64,000 bases of DNA from Candidatus Accumulibacter similis (GTDB lineage: Bacteria > Pseudomonadota > Gammaproteobacteria > Burkholderiales > Rhodocyclaceae): the NCBI GenBank assembly GCA_013347225.1, contig CP054595.1:4832415-4896414 (forward strand). The letters run 5' to 3'. This document shows positions 41,166-49,862 of the stretch, one piece after another. The notes beneath the pieces are model-generated. The model was not told the DNA's origin. It was given only the letters and a program-made list of their open reading frames with translations, and did not search any database. Numbering within the stretch: position 1 is the first letter of the stretch; each line of letters begins with the position of its first letter. The position numbers and the translations under genes are program-made.

Positions 41166-43154
41166 TCAGCCGGCGCGGCCGAGCATCGCCCGGATCGCCG
41201 CCAGACGCTGCGCGCCACCCGCCCTGTCGGGCACGCCGTCGCTCGCACGCCCGACAAAACGCAGCTCGTCGCGGCCCATCTCGCCGATGAATCGTGACGC
41301 CTCGCTGGGCATCAGTTGCCGGCCCTGCTGGCGCTTTTCGGCGTAGCTGAGATGCAGCGATCGCTGCGCACGGGTGATCCCGACGTACATCAGACGGCGC
41401 TCTTCCTCCAGACGGTTCTCGGCCTGCGCTTCCCGATGCGGCAGCACACCTTCCTCGACACCGATCAGGAAGACATGCTTGAACTCGAGACCCTTGGCGG
41501 CATGCAGCGTCGACAGCTGGACCGCGTCGGCGTCGACCTCGTCCTTCTCGATCATGCTGATCAGGGCAATTCCCTGCGCCGCTTCGAGCAGCGTCTTCCC
41601 CTCCTCCTCTGCCTTCCTGCCCAGCCAGTCGCACAGCTCGCGCACGTTCTCCCACCTCGTCCGCGCCGTCCGCGCTTCCTCCTGCGCCCGCAGCCAGTCC
41701 TCGTAGGCGATCCCGGTCAGCAGTTCGTCGAGCACCGACGCCGCCGGTTCACGCCCGGCGCGCTGCTGCAGGCGCCGGATGAAGCCACCGAACTCGACCA
41801 GCGGCGAGAGCTGGCGGGCCTGCACCCGTTGCGCAAACCCCTCCTCGAAGGCAGCGGTGAACAGCGGCAGGTGGCGTTCGCCCGCATACTCGCCAAGGAC
41901 CTGCAGCGTGCTGCTGCCGACACCACGCCGTGGCGCGCTGACCGCCCGAATGAACGCCGGATCGTCGTCGGTATTGGCCAGCAACCGCAGGTAGGCGGCA
42001 ATGTCGCGAATCTCGGCCTTGTCGAAGAACGACTGGCCGCCGGAAAGCCGGTAGGGAACGCGCTGGTTGCGCAGGAACTCTTCGACGGCGCGCGCCTGGA
42101 AGTTGCCGCGGTAGAGGATCGCGTAGTCGCTGTATCGGCCCCGATGTTCGAAGCGGTGCGCCTGCAGCTTCATGACGACCGACTCGGCCTCGCGATCCTG
42201 ATCGGGACAGGCGCTGACGGTGATCGGGTCGCCGGGGCCAAGCTCCGACCAGAGGCTCTTTTCGAAGAGCTTCTCGTTGTTCGCGATCAGTGCGTTCGCC
42301 GCCTTGAGGATGCGCGCCGTCGACCGGTAGTTCTGCTCCAGCTTGATCAGCTTGAGGTTCGGGTAGTCGCGTGGCAGGCCGCGCAGGTTGGCCAGGTCGG
42401 CACCGCGCCAGCCGTAGATCGACTGATCGTCGTCGCCGACGGCAGTGAAGGCGGCGCGCTGCCCGGCCAGCAGCCGCAGCAGGGCGTACTGGCCGGCGTT
42501 GGTATCCTGGTACTCGTCGATCAGCAGGTAGCGCAGGCGGTTCTGCCACTTTTCGCACAGCGCTGGCTGCGTCTCCAGCAGGCGCACGGGCAACGCGATC
42601 AGGTCGTCGAAGTCGACCGCCTGATAGGCGCGCAACGTCTCCGCGTAACTCGCATACGCCCTGGCAGCCCGCGCCTCGCTGTCGTCGCCGGCAATCCGGG
42701 CTGCCTCGCCGGGCAGAACCAGCGCGCTCTTCCAGCTCGAAATCTGCCACTGCAGACGGCGAGCCACCGCCTTGTCGACGCTGCCCGCAAGCTCGGCCAG
42801 GATGGCGAGACAGTCAGCCGAATCAAGGATCGAGAAAGCCGGCTTGTAACCGATTGCCGCAGCTTCCTCGCGCAGCATGCGCACGCCCAGAGCGTGGAAG
42901 GTGGAGATGACCAGACCGCCACCAGCAGAGCGCCCGGCAAGCAGCTTGCCGACGCGTTGCTGCATCTCGCGCGCTGCCTTGTTGGTGAAGGTGATCGCCG
43001 CAATGTTCCGCGGCTGCAGACCACAGGACTCGATCAGGTAGACGATCTTTTCGGTGATCACCCGCGTCTTGCCCGAGCCGGCGCCGGCCAGGACCAGCAA
43101 CGGGCCATCGAGGTAGCGAATCGCTTCCCGCTGCTGCGGGTTGAGAACGGACAT
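41166..43154 (-). CDS. rep: ATP-dependent DNA helicase Rep
   Basis: A 662-residue SF1 3'-5' helicase that clears protein blocks ahead of the replisome. Motif I LAGAGSGKT is at residues 22-30. ITFTNKAAREMQQRV, YLLIDEYQDTNAGQ, VGDDDQSIYGWRGA, KLEQNYRS and LSTLHAAKGLEF follow in SF1A order. It is shorter than UvrD and closer to Rep. Start at 43154 is the standard MSVLNPQQREAI. Confidence 0.93.
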   Translation of the reverse strand: MSVLNPQQREAIRYLDGPLLVLAGAGSGKTRVITEKIVYLIESCGLQPRNIAAITFTNKAAREMQQRVGKLLAGRSAGGGLVISTFHALGVRMLREEAAAIGYKPAFSILDSADCLAILAELAGSVDKAVARRLQWQISSWKSALVLPGEAARIAGDDSEARAARAYASYAETLRAYQAVDFDDLIALPVRLLETQPALCEKWQNRLRYLLIDEYQDTNAGQYALLRLLAGQRAAFTAVGDDDQSIYGWRGADLANLRGLPRDYPNLKLIKLEQNYRSTARILKAANALIANNEKLFEKSLWSELGPGDPITVSACPDQDREAESVVMKLQAHRFEHRGRYSDYAILYRGNFQARAVEEFLRNQRVPYRLSGGQSFFDKAEIRDIAAYLRLLANTDDDPAFIRAVSAPRRGVGSSTLQVLGEYAGERHLPLFTAAFEEGFAQRVQARQLSPLVEFGGFIRRLQQRAGREPAASVLDELLTGIAYEDWLRAQEEARTARTRWENVRELCDWLGRKAEEEGKTLLEAAQGIALISMIEKDEVDADAVQLSTLHAAKGLEFKHVFLIGVEEGVLPHREAQAENRLEEERRLMYVGITRAQRSLHLSYAEKRQQGRQLMPSEASRFIGEMGRDELRFVGRASDGVPDRAGGAQRLAAIRAMLGRAG

Positions 43155-43312
43155 TGCGGCAGGGTCGGCTGGATCGGGGCGCGATTCTAACACGCGCCCA
43201 ACGACGACGAGCGACGCCGGAGCCGGCTGGCGTCGGCGCAGGCCCCCGCGCTCACGACCGCAGTGCGCCATGGCGGCACGGCGCCGGCAAGCACTGGCGA
43301 CGGAACGCCGGC

Positions 43313-44704
43313 TCAGGCACCCAGTCGCTGCGTGGCCACCGGTCGCGGCCAGCGCAGGCGCGCCTCGAAGCCGCCGGCGGCGAGGTTCTCGGCCTCGAAA
43401 CGGGCGCCGTGCAGCTCGGCGATCCTCTGCGCGATGGCGAGCCCGAGGCCGCTGCCCTCGCTGCCGGCATCGCTGCCACGATAGAAGCGTTCGGCAAGCC
43501 GCGGCAGTTCGTCCGCTGCGACCCCCGGACCATCGTCCGCCACGCCGAGAGAGAGCTCCTCATTCTCACGGCGGACGAAAACGGTGATCCGGGCTGCCGC
43601 CGGGGTATAGCGCAGAGCGTTGTCGAGCAGGTTGCGCAAGACGATCTCGAGCAGTTCGCCGTCACCGCTGACCGACAGCGGCTTGCCGCGCGCCTGCAAC
43701 CGCAGGCCATGCCGGTTTTCCGGCACCGGCGTTTCAGCGAGCACCCGCCGCGCGAGTTCAGCCAGGTCGATCTCGCTGGATGTCGGCAATTGCGCCAGCG
43801 GATCGAGGCGCGCCAGGCGCAGCAACTGGTCGACCATGCGGGTCGCACGGTCGGTGCCGGCGACGATCTGGTCGAGCGCGTGCTGCCGGTCGGCGCTGTC
43901 GGCCGTGCGCTGTGCGACCTGTGCCTGGATGCGGACCACCGCCAGAGGCGTTCGCAGCTCGTGCGCGGCATCGGCGGTGAACCGGCGTTCGTTGTCGAGG
44001 GTGGCCCGCAGCCTGAACAACAGGCGGTTGAGCGCCACCACCAGCGGCTGAGCTTCGGTGGGCACGTGGCGCCCGGCCAGCGGCATGAGGTTGTCCGGAG
44101 AACGCGCCGCGACATCGGCCGTCAGGTCGTCGAGCGGCTTCAGCCCACGCCGCACCGAGTAGTAGAGCAGGAGCAGCAACAGCGGCGACATCAGCACGAT
44201 CGGCAGGACCGACTGCACCGCCACCTCCAGCGCCGCCCGGTCGCGCAGCACGATCGACTGACCAACCTGGACGCGGTAATCGCCCGAATTCGCGACGAGG
44301 TTGAGGATCCGCCAGGGCTGACCGTCGTGTTCGATGACCGTGTAGCCGGGAGGAGCGGACAGATCGACCGGCGGCGCGTGTTCGGAACGCAACAGCAAAG
44401 CCCCGTCGACACCGCCGATCTGGAACTCGAGCTGCGGCTCGTAGAGGTTCTCCTCGCTGCTGCGCACCGTCGCCAGTCGCGTTGCCAGGTCGCCGAGGTG
44501 CTCCTCGTTGTCGCGCACCAGCGCCAGCAGGAGCCGGGCTGATTGCGCCAGGTGCCCATCCATCAGTTCCTCTGCCTCATGCTGCGCCTGCCAGTAGCTC
44601 ATTGTGGCGGTCAGCGCGAGGCCGCAAAGCGACGCCACGCACACCGTGCGCAGCAGGCGCCAGCGCAGCGACTGCAGGCGGACACTCTGCAGCGAGTGGC
44701 GCAT
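43313..44704 (-). CDS. QseC-type sensor histidine kinase
   Basis: A 463-residue membrane kinase. It has a membrane helix near residues 18-38, a periplasmic sensor of about 130 residues and a second helix (LPIVLMSPLLLLLLYYS, near 166-182). A HAMP-like linker leads to the H-box DAAHELRTPLAVV and then NLLDNALRYTP, DDGPGVA and GSGLGLAI. The architecture fits QseC/PmrB. Its start overlaps the response regulator stop by one base. It is the last gene of the haemolysin-ligase operon and probably controls it. Confidence 0.92.
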   Translation of the reverse strand: MRHSLQSVRLQSLRWRLLRTVCVASLCGLALTATMSYWQAQHEAEELMDGHLAQSARLLLALVRDNEEHLGDLATRLATVRSSEENLYEPQLEFQIGGVDGALLLRSEHAPPVDLSAPPGYTVIEHDGQPWRILNLVANSGDYRVQVGQSIVLRDRAALEVAVQSVLPIVLMSPLLLLLLYYSVRRGLKPLDDLTADVAARSPDNLMPLAGRHVPTEAQPLVVALNRLLFRLRATLDNERRFTADAAHELRTPLAVVRIQAQVAQRTADSADRQHALDQIVAGTDRATRMVDQLLRLARLDPLAQLPTSSEIDLAELARRVLAETPVPENRHGLRLQARGKPLSVSGDGELLEIVLRNLLDNALRYTPAAARITVFVRRENEELSLGVADDGPGVAADELPRLAERFYRGSDAGSEGSGLGLAIAQRIAELHGARFEAENLAAGGFEARLRWPRPVATQRLGA

Positions 44705-45366
44705 CAGGTCGGATCGCAGAGCTGGTAACCGAGGCCGCGCACGGTGCGGATGAAGTCCGCACCCAGCTTCTTGCGCAAGTGATGGATATAGACCTCGACG
44801 GTATTGCTGCCGGTTTCCTCACCCCATGAGTACAGGCTTTCCTCGAGCTGACCGCGGGTGCGGATATGGTTCCTGTGACGGAGCAGATCGAGCAGCAGCG
44901 TGTACTCGCGCGCCGACAGACTGACCGGCTCGCCATCCCGGGTAACCCTCTTGCTCGCGGGGTCGAGCACCACACCCGCGTGCTCGAGCGTCGGCGTCGC
45001 CTTGCCGCCGGCGCGGCGCAGCAGCGCCCGCAGGCGCGCCTGCAGTTCCGGCAGGTCGAAGGGTTTCGTGAGGTAGTCGTCGGCACCGGCATCGAGCCCG
45101 GCGATCTTGTCAGCGCTGCTGTCGCGCGCCGTCAGGATCAACACGGGCAACTGATTCCCGCGCTCGCGCAAATCCTGCAACACGGACAGGCCACCCCGTT
45201 TCGGCAGCCCGAGATCGAGCACACAGGCCAGGTAGGCGTGGTCAAGCAGCGCCAGGCGCGCGGCCTCGCCATCGCGCACCCAGTCGACCGTGTAACCGTC
45301 GAGTTTCAGGCCGGCGCGGACGCCGTCGCCAAGCAGGACATCATCTTCGACGAGCAGAACGCGCAC
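44704..45366 (-). CDS. QseB/PmrA-type response regulator
   Basis: A 220-residue OmpR-family regulator. The receiver phospho-acceptor is D51 in CVLDLGLPKRGG, with the acidic pair at ED8-DD and the Lys in LTKPFDLPELQAR. The C-terminal winged helix ends HHLRKKLGADFIRTVRGLGYQ. The GTG start at 45366 directly follows the TPR gene stop. A CTTAA-N6-CTTAA repeat upstream of the operon (49639-49655) fits autoregulation by this protein (inference). Confidence 0.93.
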   Translation of the reverse strand: MRVLLVEDDVLLGDGVRAGLKLDGYTVDWVRDGEAARLALLDHAYLACVLDLGLPKRGGLSVLQDLRERGNQLPVLILTARDSSADKIAGLDAGADDYLTKPFDLPELQARLRALLRRAGGKATPTLEHAGVVLDPASKRVTRDGEPVSLSAREYTLLLDLLRHRNHIRTRGQLEESLYSWGEETGSNTVEVYIHHLRKKLGADFIRTVRGLGYQLCDPT

Positions 45367-46023
45367 TTACCTGTTTTCCTTCCTGAGTTTTGCCAGCAAC
45401 GCCTGAATCTCCTGGCGGCGACCGCTGTCGGCCAGTTCGCGCCCGGGGCGGGGCGGCGCCTTCAAGGCTCTTTCGAGGTACGGCACTGCCTCGGCCGACC
45501 GGCCACGATCGGCCAGATACTCGCCGTAAAAGAAGTTCGGGTCAATGCCGTCCGGGTTGATCGCCAGCGCCTTGCGAAAATACTCCTCGGCCCGTTCCTT
45601 GTCGCCAAAGCCGACCGGCCAGCCCGGCACCTTGGCATAGAGGGTCGCCAGGCTGGTGTAGGCCGATCCGTTCAGCGCCCTGTCGTTGAGCTTGAGCGCC
45701 TCGTCGAGTCGCTGCCGGGCTTCCTTGGCCAGCGACAGCGCCCCGAGGCCACCCTTGGCACCCGCTTCACTGGACAGGACGATGCCCTCCCAGATCAGTG
45801 CCTCGGGCATCTTCGGATTCGCGTCGACGATCCTGCGCGCCTGTTCGGCCAGTACCCGATAGCCCTCGGCCTGCTGTTTCTCCGGCTGACGATACTTGAT
45901 CTCGGCCCACTGCTCCTGGATCGGCCGGATGAGATCCTCGGCGGTACTGGCGACGGCCAGCGAACTGCCGGCGAGGAGGGCGAGCAGGGTGACGAACCTG
46001 CCGGCGGCAAGCACAATCTTCAT
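45367..46023 (-). CDS. Periplasmic TPR protein
   Basis: A 218-residue protein with a signal peptide (MKIVLAAGRFVTLLALLAGS, cleavage after AVA near residue 25). TPR-like helical repeats follow: RRIVDANPKMPEALIWEGIV, then AEEYFRKALAINPDGIDPNF and AVPYLERALKAPP. It would act as a protein-binding scaffold in the periplasm. It is 23 bases downstream of the SDR gene and abuts the response regulator gene. It could present a signal to the co-encoded sensor kinase (inference). Confidence 0.82.
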   Translation of the reverse strand: MKIVLAAGRFVTLLALLAGSSLAVASTAEDLIRPIQEQWAEIKYRQPEKQQAEGYRVLAEQARRIVDANPKMPEALIWEGIVLSSEAGAKGGLGALSLAKEARQRLDEALKLNDRALNGSAYTSLATLYAKVPGWPVGFGDKERAEEYFRKALAINPDGIDPNFFYGEYLADRGRSAEAVPYLERALKAPPRPGRELADSGRRQEIQALLAKLRKENR

Positions 46024-46046
46024 GGGAATGTTCCTTTCAATGCGGT

Positions 46047-46832
46047 TCAGGATGATGGACTGTGCTGCTTGACGATCGGCAGCTTGCCCGCCAGGCCACG
46101 GTCGATCAGGGATGGGGCGACGCCGTTGAGCCAGGCGAACAGCCGTTCCGGAAAGCCGAAATGGTGTTCGCCGTCGCCACGGCGGAGCGCCGCGACGATC
46201 TGTCGCGCCACGTCGGCGGGCGCGTCGCTGTGGTTCCTCAGCGCCCGATTCAGCGCGTTCACCGCCGCGCTGTTGAGTGGCGTATCGATCGCCCGCGGCG
46301 CGACATGGATGACGGCAACGAGCGAATCCGCCAGCTCGCGGCGGAGCGCCTGCGAGAAACCGCGCAGACCCGCCTTGGCCGCCGAGTAGGCGGCAAAACC
46401 GGGAAAGGGCAGGCTGCCGAAGGTCGAGCCAATGTTCACGATCGCCGCCTGCGGCTGTGCCTTGAGCCAGGGCAGCAAGGCATGCGTGAGGTGGATCGGG
46501 CCTTCGAGGTTGGTCGCCAGCACCTCCTCGATGGTGCTCCACTCCTGCGTTTCGAGCAGGCCGAAGGCACCGACACCGGCATTGTTGATCAGGACATTGA
46601 CCTCGAAGTGGCGGGCTGCCGCCGCCAGCGCCGCCACGCCGGCGGGCCGGCCGAGGTCGCCACAGACAGGGGTGGAGCCGTTGCCGAGCGATGCGCTCAG
46701 CGACCGCAGGCGGCCATCGTCGCGCCCGGCGAGCAGCAACACGGCACCGGCAGCGGCCAGTTGGCGGGCAAGTTCCTGGCCGAGACCGCCGCTGGCGCCG
46801 GTGAGGAGGATACGGGCATGGTTCAGCTGCAT
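46047..46832 (-). CDS. Short-chain dehydrogenase/reductase
   Basis: A 261-residue classical SDR. The cofactor motif ILLTGASGGLGQELA is near residues 8-22, NNAGVGAFG near 88-96, and the catalytic S-Y-K triad is S in NIGSTFGS with YSAAK. It would reduce or oxidise a carbonyl/alcohol with NAD(P)H. The conserved TP motif is present in AIDTPLNS. The start at 46832 overlaps the preceding gene by 10 bases, so it is translationally coupled within the operon. Confidence 0.9.
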   Translation of the reverse strand: MQLNHARILLTGASGGLGQELARQLAAAGAVLLLAGRDDGRLRSLSASLGNGSTPVCGDLGRPAGVAALAAAARHFEVNVLINNAGVGAFGLLETQEWSTIEEVLATNLEGPIHLTHALLPWLKAQPQAAIVNIGSTFGSLPFPGFAAYSAAKAGLRGFSQALRRELADSLVAVIHVAPRAIDTPLNSAAVNALNRALRNHSDAPADVARQIVAALRRGDGEHHFGFPERLFAWLNGVAPSLIDRGLAGKLPIVKQHSPSS

Positions 46833-47488
46833 GACGCTTCCTCGACGGACGGCAGGGCGCGGAAGACATCGCCGTAGAGCTTGTAGAAGACACGCGCGCT
46901 GTGCACGACATCGGCCTGGTCGGCCGGCGTCATCCGTTCGAGCAGGCGCGCAAGATGCATCGTGTGTTGCTGGTCGAGCGTCCCGTGCGAGCGCAGGTAG
47001 GAGAAAGCGGCATTCGGCAGACCGAGCGTCTGCTGGATGCGGTCGGCGGCCTGCAGGGCGAGCGCGACGCTGGTGCCCTCGAGGACGAATACCATGCCGA
47101 AGAAGGCCGCCGGGTTGCCGCGATGCAGCAGATCGTAGGCATAGGCGACCATCAGCTCGGCCGGCAGATCCGGCTGACTGGCACGCACCGCGTCCGCATC
47201 GCCACCGGCCGCAGTGATGTCGTTGAGAATCCACTCCTCGTGACCGATCTCCTCGTCGATGTACTCGGCGACCGGCCGGCGCAGCCACGACAGCCGCTCC
47301 GGCAGACGACCGCCGAGTGTCATCAGCAGGGGGGTGGTCTGCCGCACGTGATGGTAGGCCTGCCCAAGAAAGGCGAGATAGGTGCCCAGGCTGACCCGTC
47401 CCTGCAGACAGTCGGCGATCACCGGCACGGCCAGCAGGCGTGCGCGCTCGGTGACGGTAGCGGCGATCAGTTGTTCATGAAAGGACAT
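46823..47488 (-). CDS. Haem-oxygenase-like (TenA/HDO family) iron-containing enzyme
   Basis: A 221-residue all-helical protein of the iron-containing redox / haem-oxygenase-like family. Candidate metal ligands are E80, H83 and E84 in EEIGHEEW, E137 in FVLEGTS, and H168, D172 and H175 in HGTLDQQH. The spacing resembles diiron oxidases (HDOs) such as UndA and SznF. These use O2 to cleave or oxidise amine- or acyl-type substrates. Metal binding and substrate are inferred, not shown. It is encoded between an acyl/AMP ligase and an SDR with overlapping ends, so it probably acts in the same pathway. Confidence 0.8.
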   Translation of the reverse strand: MSFHEQLIAATVTERARLLAVPVIADCLQGRVSLGTYLAFLGQAYHHVRQTTPLLMTLGGRLPERLSWLRRPVAEYIDEEIGHEEWILNDITAAGGDADAVRASQPDLPAELMVAYAYDLLHRGNPAAFFGMVFVLEGTSVALALQAADRIQQTLGLPNAAFSYLRSHGTLDQQHTMHLARLLERMTPADQADVVHSARVFYKLYGDVFRALPSVEEASCS

Positions 47489-48995
47489 CGCTTGCTTCCC
47501 TTGCTTGATGGATGGCCGCCAGATCGGCGGCGTGATGGTGAAGGATGGCGCTGCGGCGCGGCCGTCCGTTGCCGGTCGCCAGCCCGTTGTCGCTGCTGAA
47601 CGGCGCCGCCGGCAGCCAGCCGACGATGCGCGCGTAGTCCGGCAGGCGGGCGTTGACCCGCGCCACCGCCGCCGCCAGCGCGCCGTCATCAGCACCCGGC
47701 GCGGCGACCAGCAGGGCAGACAGCCAGGGCATGCCGTCGCCGAAGACCACCGCCTGGGCAATGGCCGGCTCGGCGAGCAACAGCGACTCGGGCCACTCCG
47801 GCGCCACGTTGCGGCCGAATGACGTGATCAGCAGATTCTTGCGGCGCCCCTCGAGGTGGAGGTGGCCATTGCCATCCAGCCGGCCGAGGTCGCCAGTGGC
47901 GAACTCCGACAGCGGCGGCACCGTGGTCGGTGGCGGCAGCTCGTCGCCGACATAGCCAAGAAAGGCACGCGTGCCCACCAGCACTTCACCGTCGGCGATC
48001 CGCACGCGCACGTGCGGCAGCGGGCGCCCGACACCTTCGCCGTCGTCGCCGGGACGGTTGAGACTGAGGACCGAACCGCACTCGGTCAGGCCGTAGCCCT
48101 GGTAGGCCGGCAGGCCGACGGCACGTGCGCGGGCGAGCAGCGCCGGAGCGACACGCGCGCCGCCGACGGCAACATGACGCAGGGCGCCAGCCGCCACCTG
48201 CCCGCCAGCCGCCAGGTGCGTGCTCCACATCTTGAGCAGTTCGGGAACCACGATCAGGCTGTTGGCACCGCTGGCGGCAACAGCCTGCTGCAGCGCCTCC
48301 GGATCGAAACCCGCCATGCCGCGCCAGCCAAGCGTCTGCAGTCCGGCGACGCAGATCTCGGCGCCGAGCAGCAGCGGCGCATGCACGCCGGCGCTGTTCT
48401 CGAGCAGCAGCGACAATGGCAGGACGGCCAGGTGGCGTTCGATCGCCAGATCGGCGAAGCAGCCGGCAACGGCGACGGCGGTGTCGAGCAGGCCGGCAGC
48501 GCTCAGGCAGACACCGCGGGGGGCGCCCGTACTGCCGGAAGTGAACGAGATCTTGGCGGTTGCCGGCGGCAACGCTGCCTCCGGCGTCGTCCGCTGCATG
48601 CGGAGCAGCCCGTTCGCCTTGCCGACGACGGCGAAGCCGAGGCCCAGCCCGGTGATCCTCGCCGGCTGGTCGGTGAGCACCGTGTCGGCTCCGGTCTGCG
48701 TCAACGCGTGCGCCAGTTGCGACTGGCTGAAGAAGCCCGGCAGCGGCAGATGGACGATGCCGGCACGCAAGGCCGCGAGATCGGCGATCACCCATGCCGG
48801 GCCGTTGTCGGCCAGCACCGCGAGCACGCGCGTACCCGTGAGGCCACAGGCCAGCGAGTCGACGGCCGACGGCAGCTCTGCGGCGCGCCAGGTCTGGCTG
48901 TCGCCGCGCAGGACGACGGCGTCGGGCCGACGTGCAGACAGCGCGTCGAACAGGCGCGCGGCCAGCCCCTGCGGTGTCTGGCTGATGCTGCTCAT
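47475..48995 (-). CDS. AMP-dependent synthetase/ligase (acyl-activating, ANL family)
   Basis: A 506-residue ANL enzyme. The phosphate-binding loop ISFTSGSTGAPRGV is at residues 149-162, YQGYGLTECGS is in the middle, and the ATP-ribose motif FATGDLGRLDGNGHLHLEGR and hinge RRKNLLITS follow. The last lysine in the protein is K386 of the hinge. The C-terminal motif reads NGLATGNGRPRRSAI, so the usual A10 adenylation lysine is replaced (R478 nearby). It probably activates a fatty or aromatic acid, with altered half-reaction behaviour. It overlaps both neighbours. Confidence 0.88.
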   Translation of the reverse strand: MSSISQTPQGLAARLFDALSARRPDAVVLRGDSQTWRAAELPSAVDSLACGLTGTRVLAVLADNGPAWVIADLAALRAGIVHLPLPGFFSQSQLAHALTQTGADTVLTDQPARITGLGLGFAVVGKANGLLRMQRTTPEAALPPATAKISFTSGSTGAPRGVCLSAAGLLDTAVAVAGCFADLAIERHLAVLPLSLLLENSAGVHAPLLLGAEICVAGLQTLGWRGMAGFDPEALQQAVAASGANSLIVVPELLKMWSTHLAAGGQVAAGALRHVAVGGARVAPALLARARAVGLPAYQGYGLTECGSVLSLNRPGDDGEGVGRPLPHVRVRIADGEVLVGTRAFLGYVGDELPPPTTVPPLSEFATGDLGRLDGNGHLHLEGRRKNLLITSFGRNVAPEWPESLLLAEPAIAQAVVFGDGMPWLSALLVAAPGADDGALAAAVARVNARLPDYARIVGWLPAAPFSSDNGLATGNGRPRRSAILHHHAADLAAIHQAREASDVLS

Positions 48996-49594
48996 GCGCG
49001 CCGGCCGACGCGTGCCAGCGCCGTGCGGATGCGTCCGGCAACGACGATCGGCTGCTGGCTGTAGTAGCTGCCCCAGCTTCCGGCGGCCTCGCCAAGCCGT
49101 GCCGGATCAGCCGGCGCCAATGCCAGTGCCGGCAGCCCCAGCCGGTTCAGGATGCCGATCAATTCGCGCGTGGCGGTGAAGGCGAGCCATTTGTAGCCCA
49201 GCCGATCGAGGTGAGCGGTCAGCGCCAGCACGACCTGTATCGTTCCACCGGGCTTCTCCGCCGCCAGGTTGCCGACCTCGACGATCTCGTCGCGGCGAAC
49301 CGGTTGTTTCGCCAGGCCGGCCATCACCTGCTCGATGGGCTGCTCGAGATAGCATTCGAGAAACAGCTTCTCACTGGCTGCCGGCCGCCAGCCGCAGGCG
49401 GCGACGATCCGCTCCTGGCGCTCGAAGAGCATCAGGTTGGGAGCGAAAGACGTGACGTCGGCGGCATGGTGGCGGGCGAAAACCTGGCGAATGAACGACT
49501 CGGCCTGCGCACGGCGAGGCGACGCGAGATCGGCGTGGTTCACGGTGACCGAGTCGCAGTGGCTGTCGAAAACATCGCGGCGTGCTGGCTGCAT
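48992..49594 (-). CDS. Thermostable haemolysin-family protein (possible acyltransferase)
   Basis: A 200-residue member of the thermostable haemolysin family (named after a Vibrio protein). Visible family blocks are FIRQVFARHHAADVTSFAPN, LFLECYLEQPIEQVM, DEIVEVGNLAAEKPGGT and LNRLGLPALAL. There is no signal peptide or membrane span, so the haemolysin name is doubtful. The strand-loop-helix order around VEVGNLA...GG resembles GNAT or LuxI-type N-acyltransferases (inference). AGAGGA precedes the ATG at 49594. It is the first gene of the seven-gene operon. Confidence 0.82.
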   Translation of the reverse strand: MQPARRDVFDSHCDSVTVNHADLASPRRAQAESFIRQVFARHHAADVTSFAPNLMLFERQERIVAACGWRPAASEKLFLECYLEQPIEQVMAGLAKQPVRRDEIVEVGNLAAEKPGGTIQVVLALTAHLDRLGYKWLAFTATRELIGILNRLGLPALALAPADPARLGEAAGSWGSYYSQQPIVVAGRIRTALARVGRRA

Positions 49595-49638
49595 GGCAGG
49601 AATCCTCTGAGCAAGTGCGCGCAGCTTGACGGCGCTTC

Positions 49639-49655
49639 CTTAACAAGCTCTTAAA
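49639..49655 (-). promoter_or_regulatory. QseB/PmrA-type direct-repeat box upstream of the haemolysin operon
   Basis: On the plus strand CTTAA (49639-49643) and CTTAA (49650-49654) are separated by six bases. This is the CTTAA-N6-CTTAA box reported for QseB/PmrA-type regulators; on minus it reads TTTAAG-N5-GTTAAG. It lies 44 bases upstream of the haemolysin-family ATG. The operon itself encodes a matching QseB-type regulator. The -10 is not evident. Confidence 0.6.
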
Positions 49656-49862
49656 CGGAGCGACCGCCGCGCACGCAGCCGACGAGGAGGGTCCGGCGGT
49701 GGCCACAGGCACAGCCGGCGCGCGACGACGGACCGCCGACCGCTCGCTGGCACCTTCAAAGGCATTGGCCGTCAGGGCGACGATCGGAATCGGCGACGGA
49801 CCGACGCCTGGAGTCCGCCCGATCGGCCCGTTGCCACCACCCCGGTTCCCCTGCCCTGCGGC

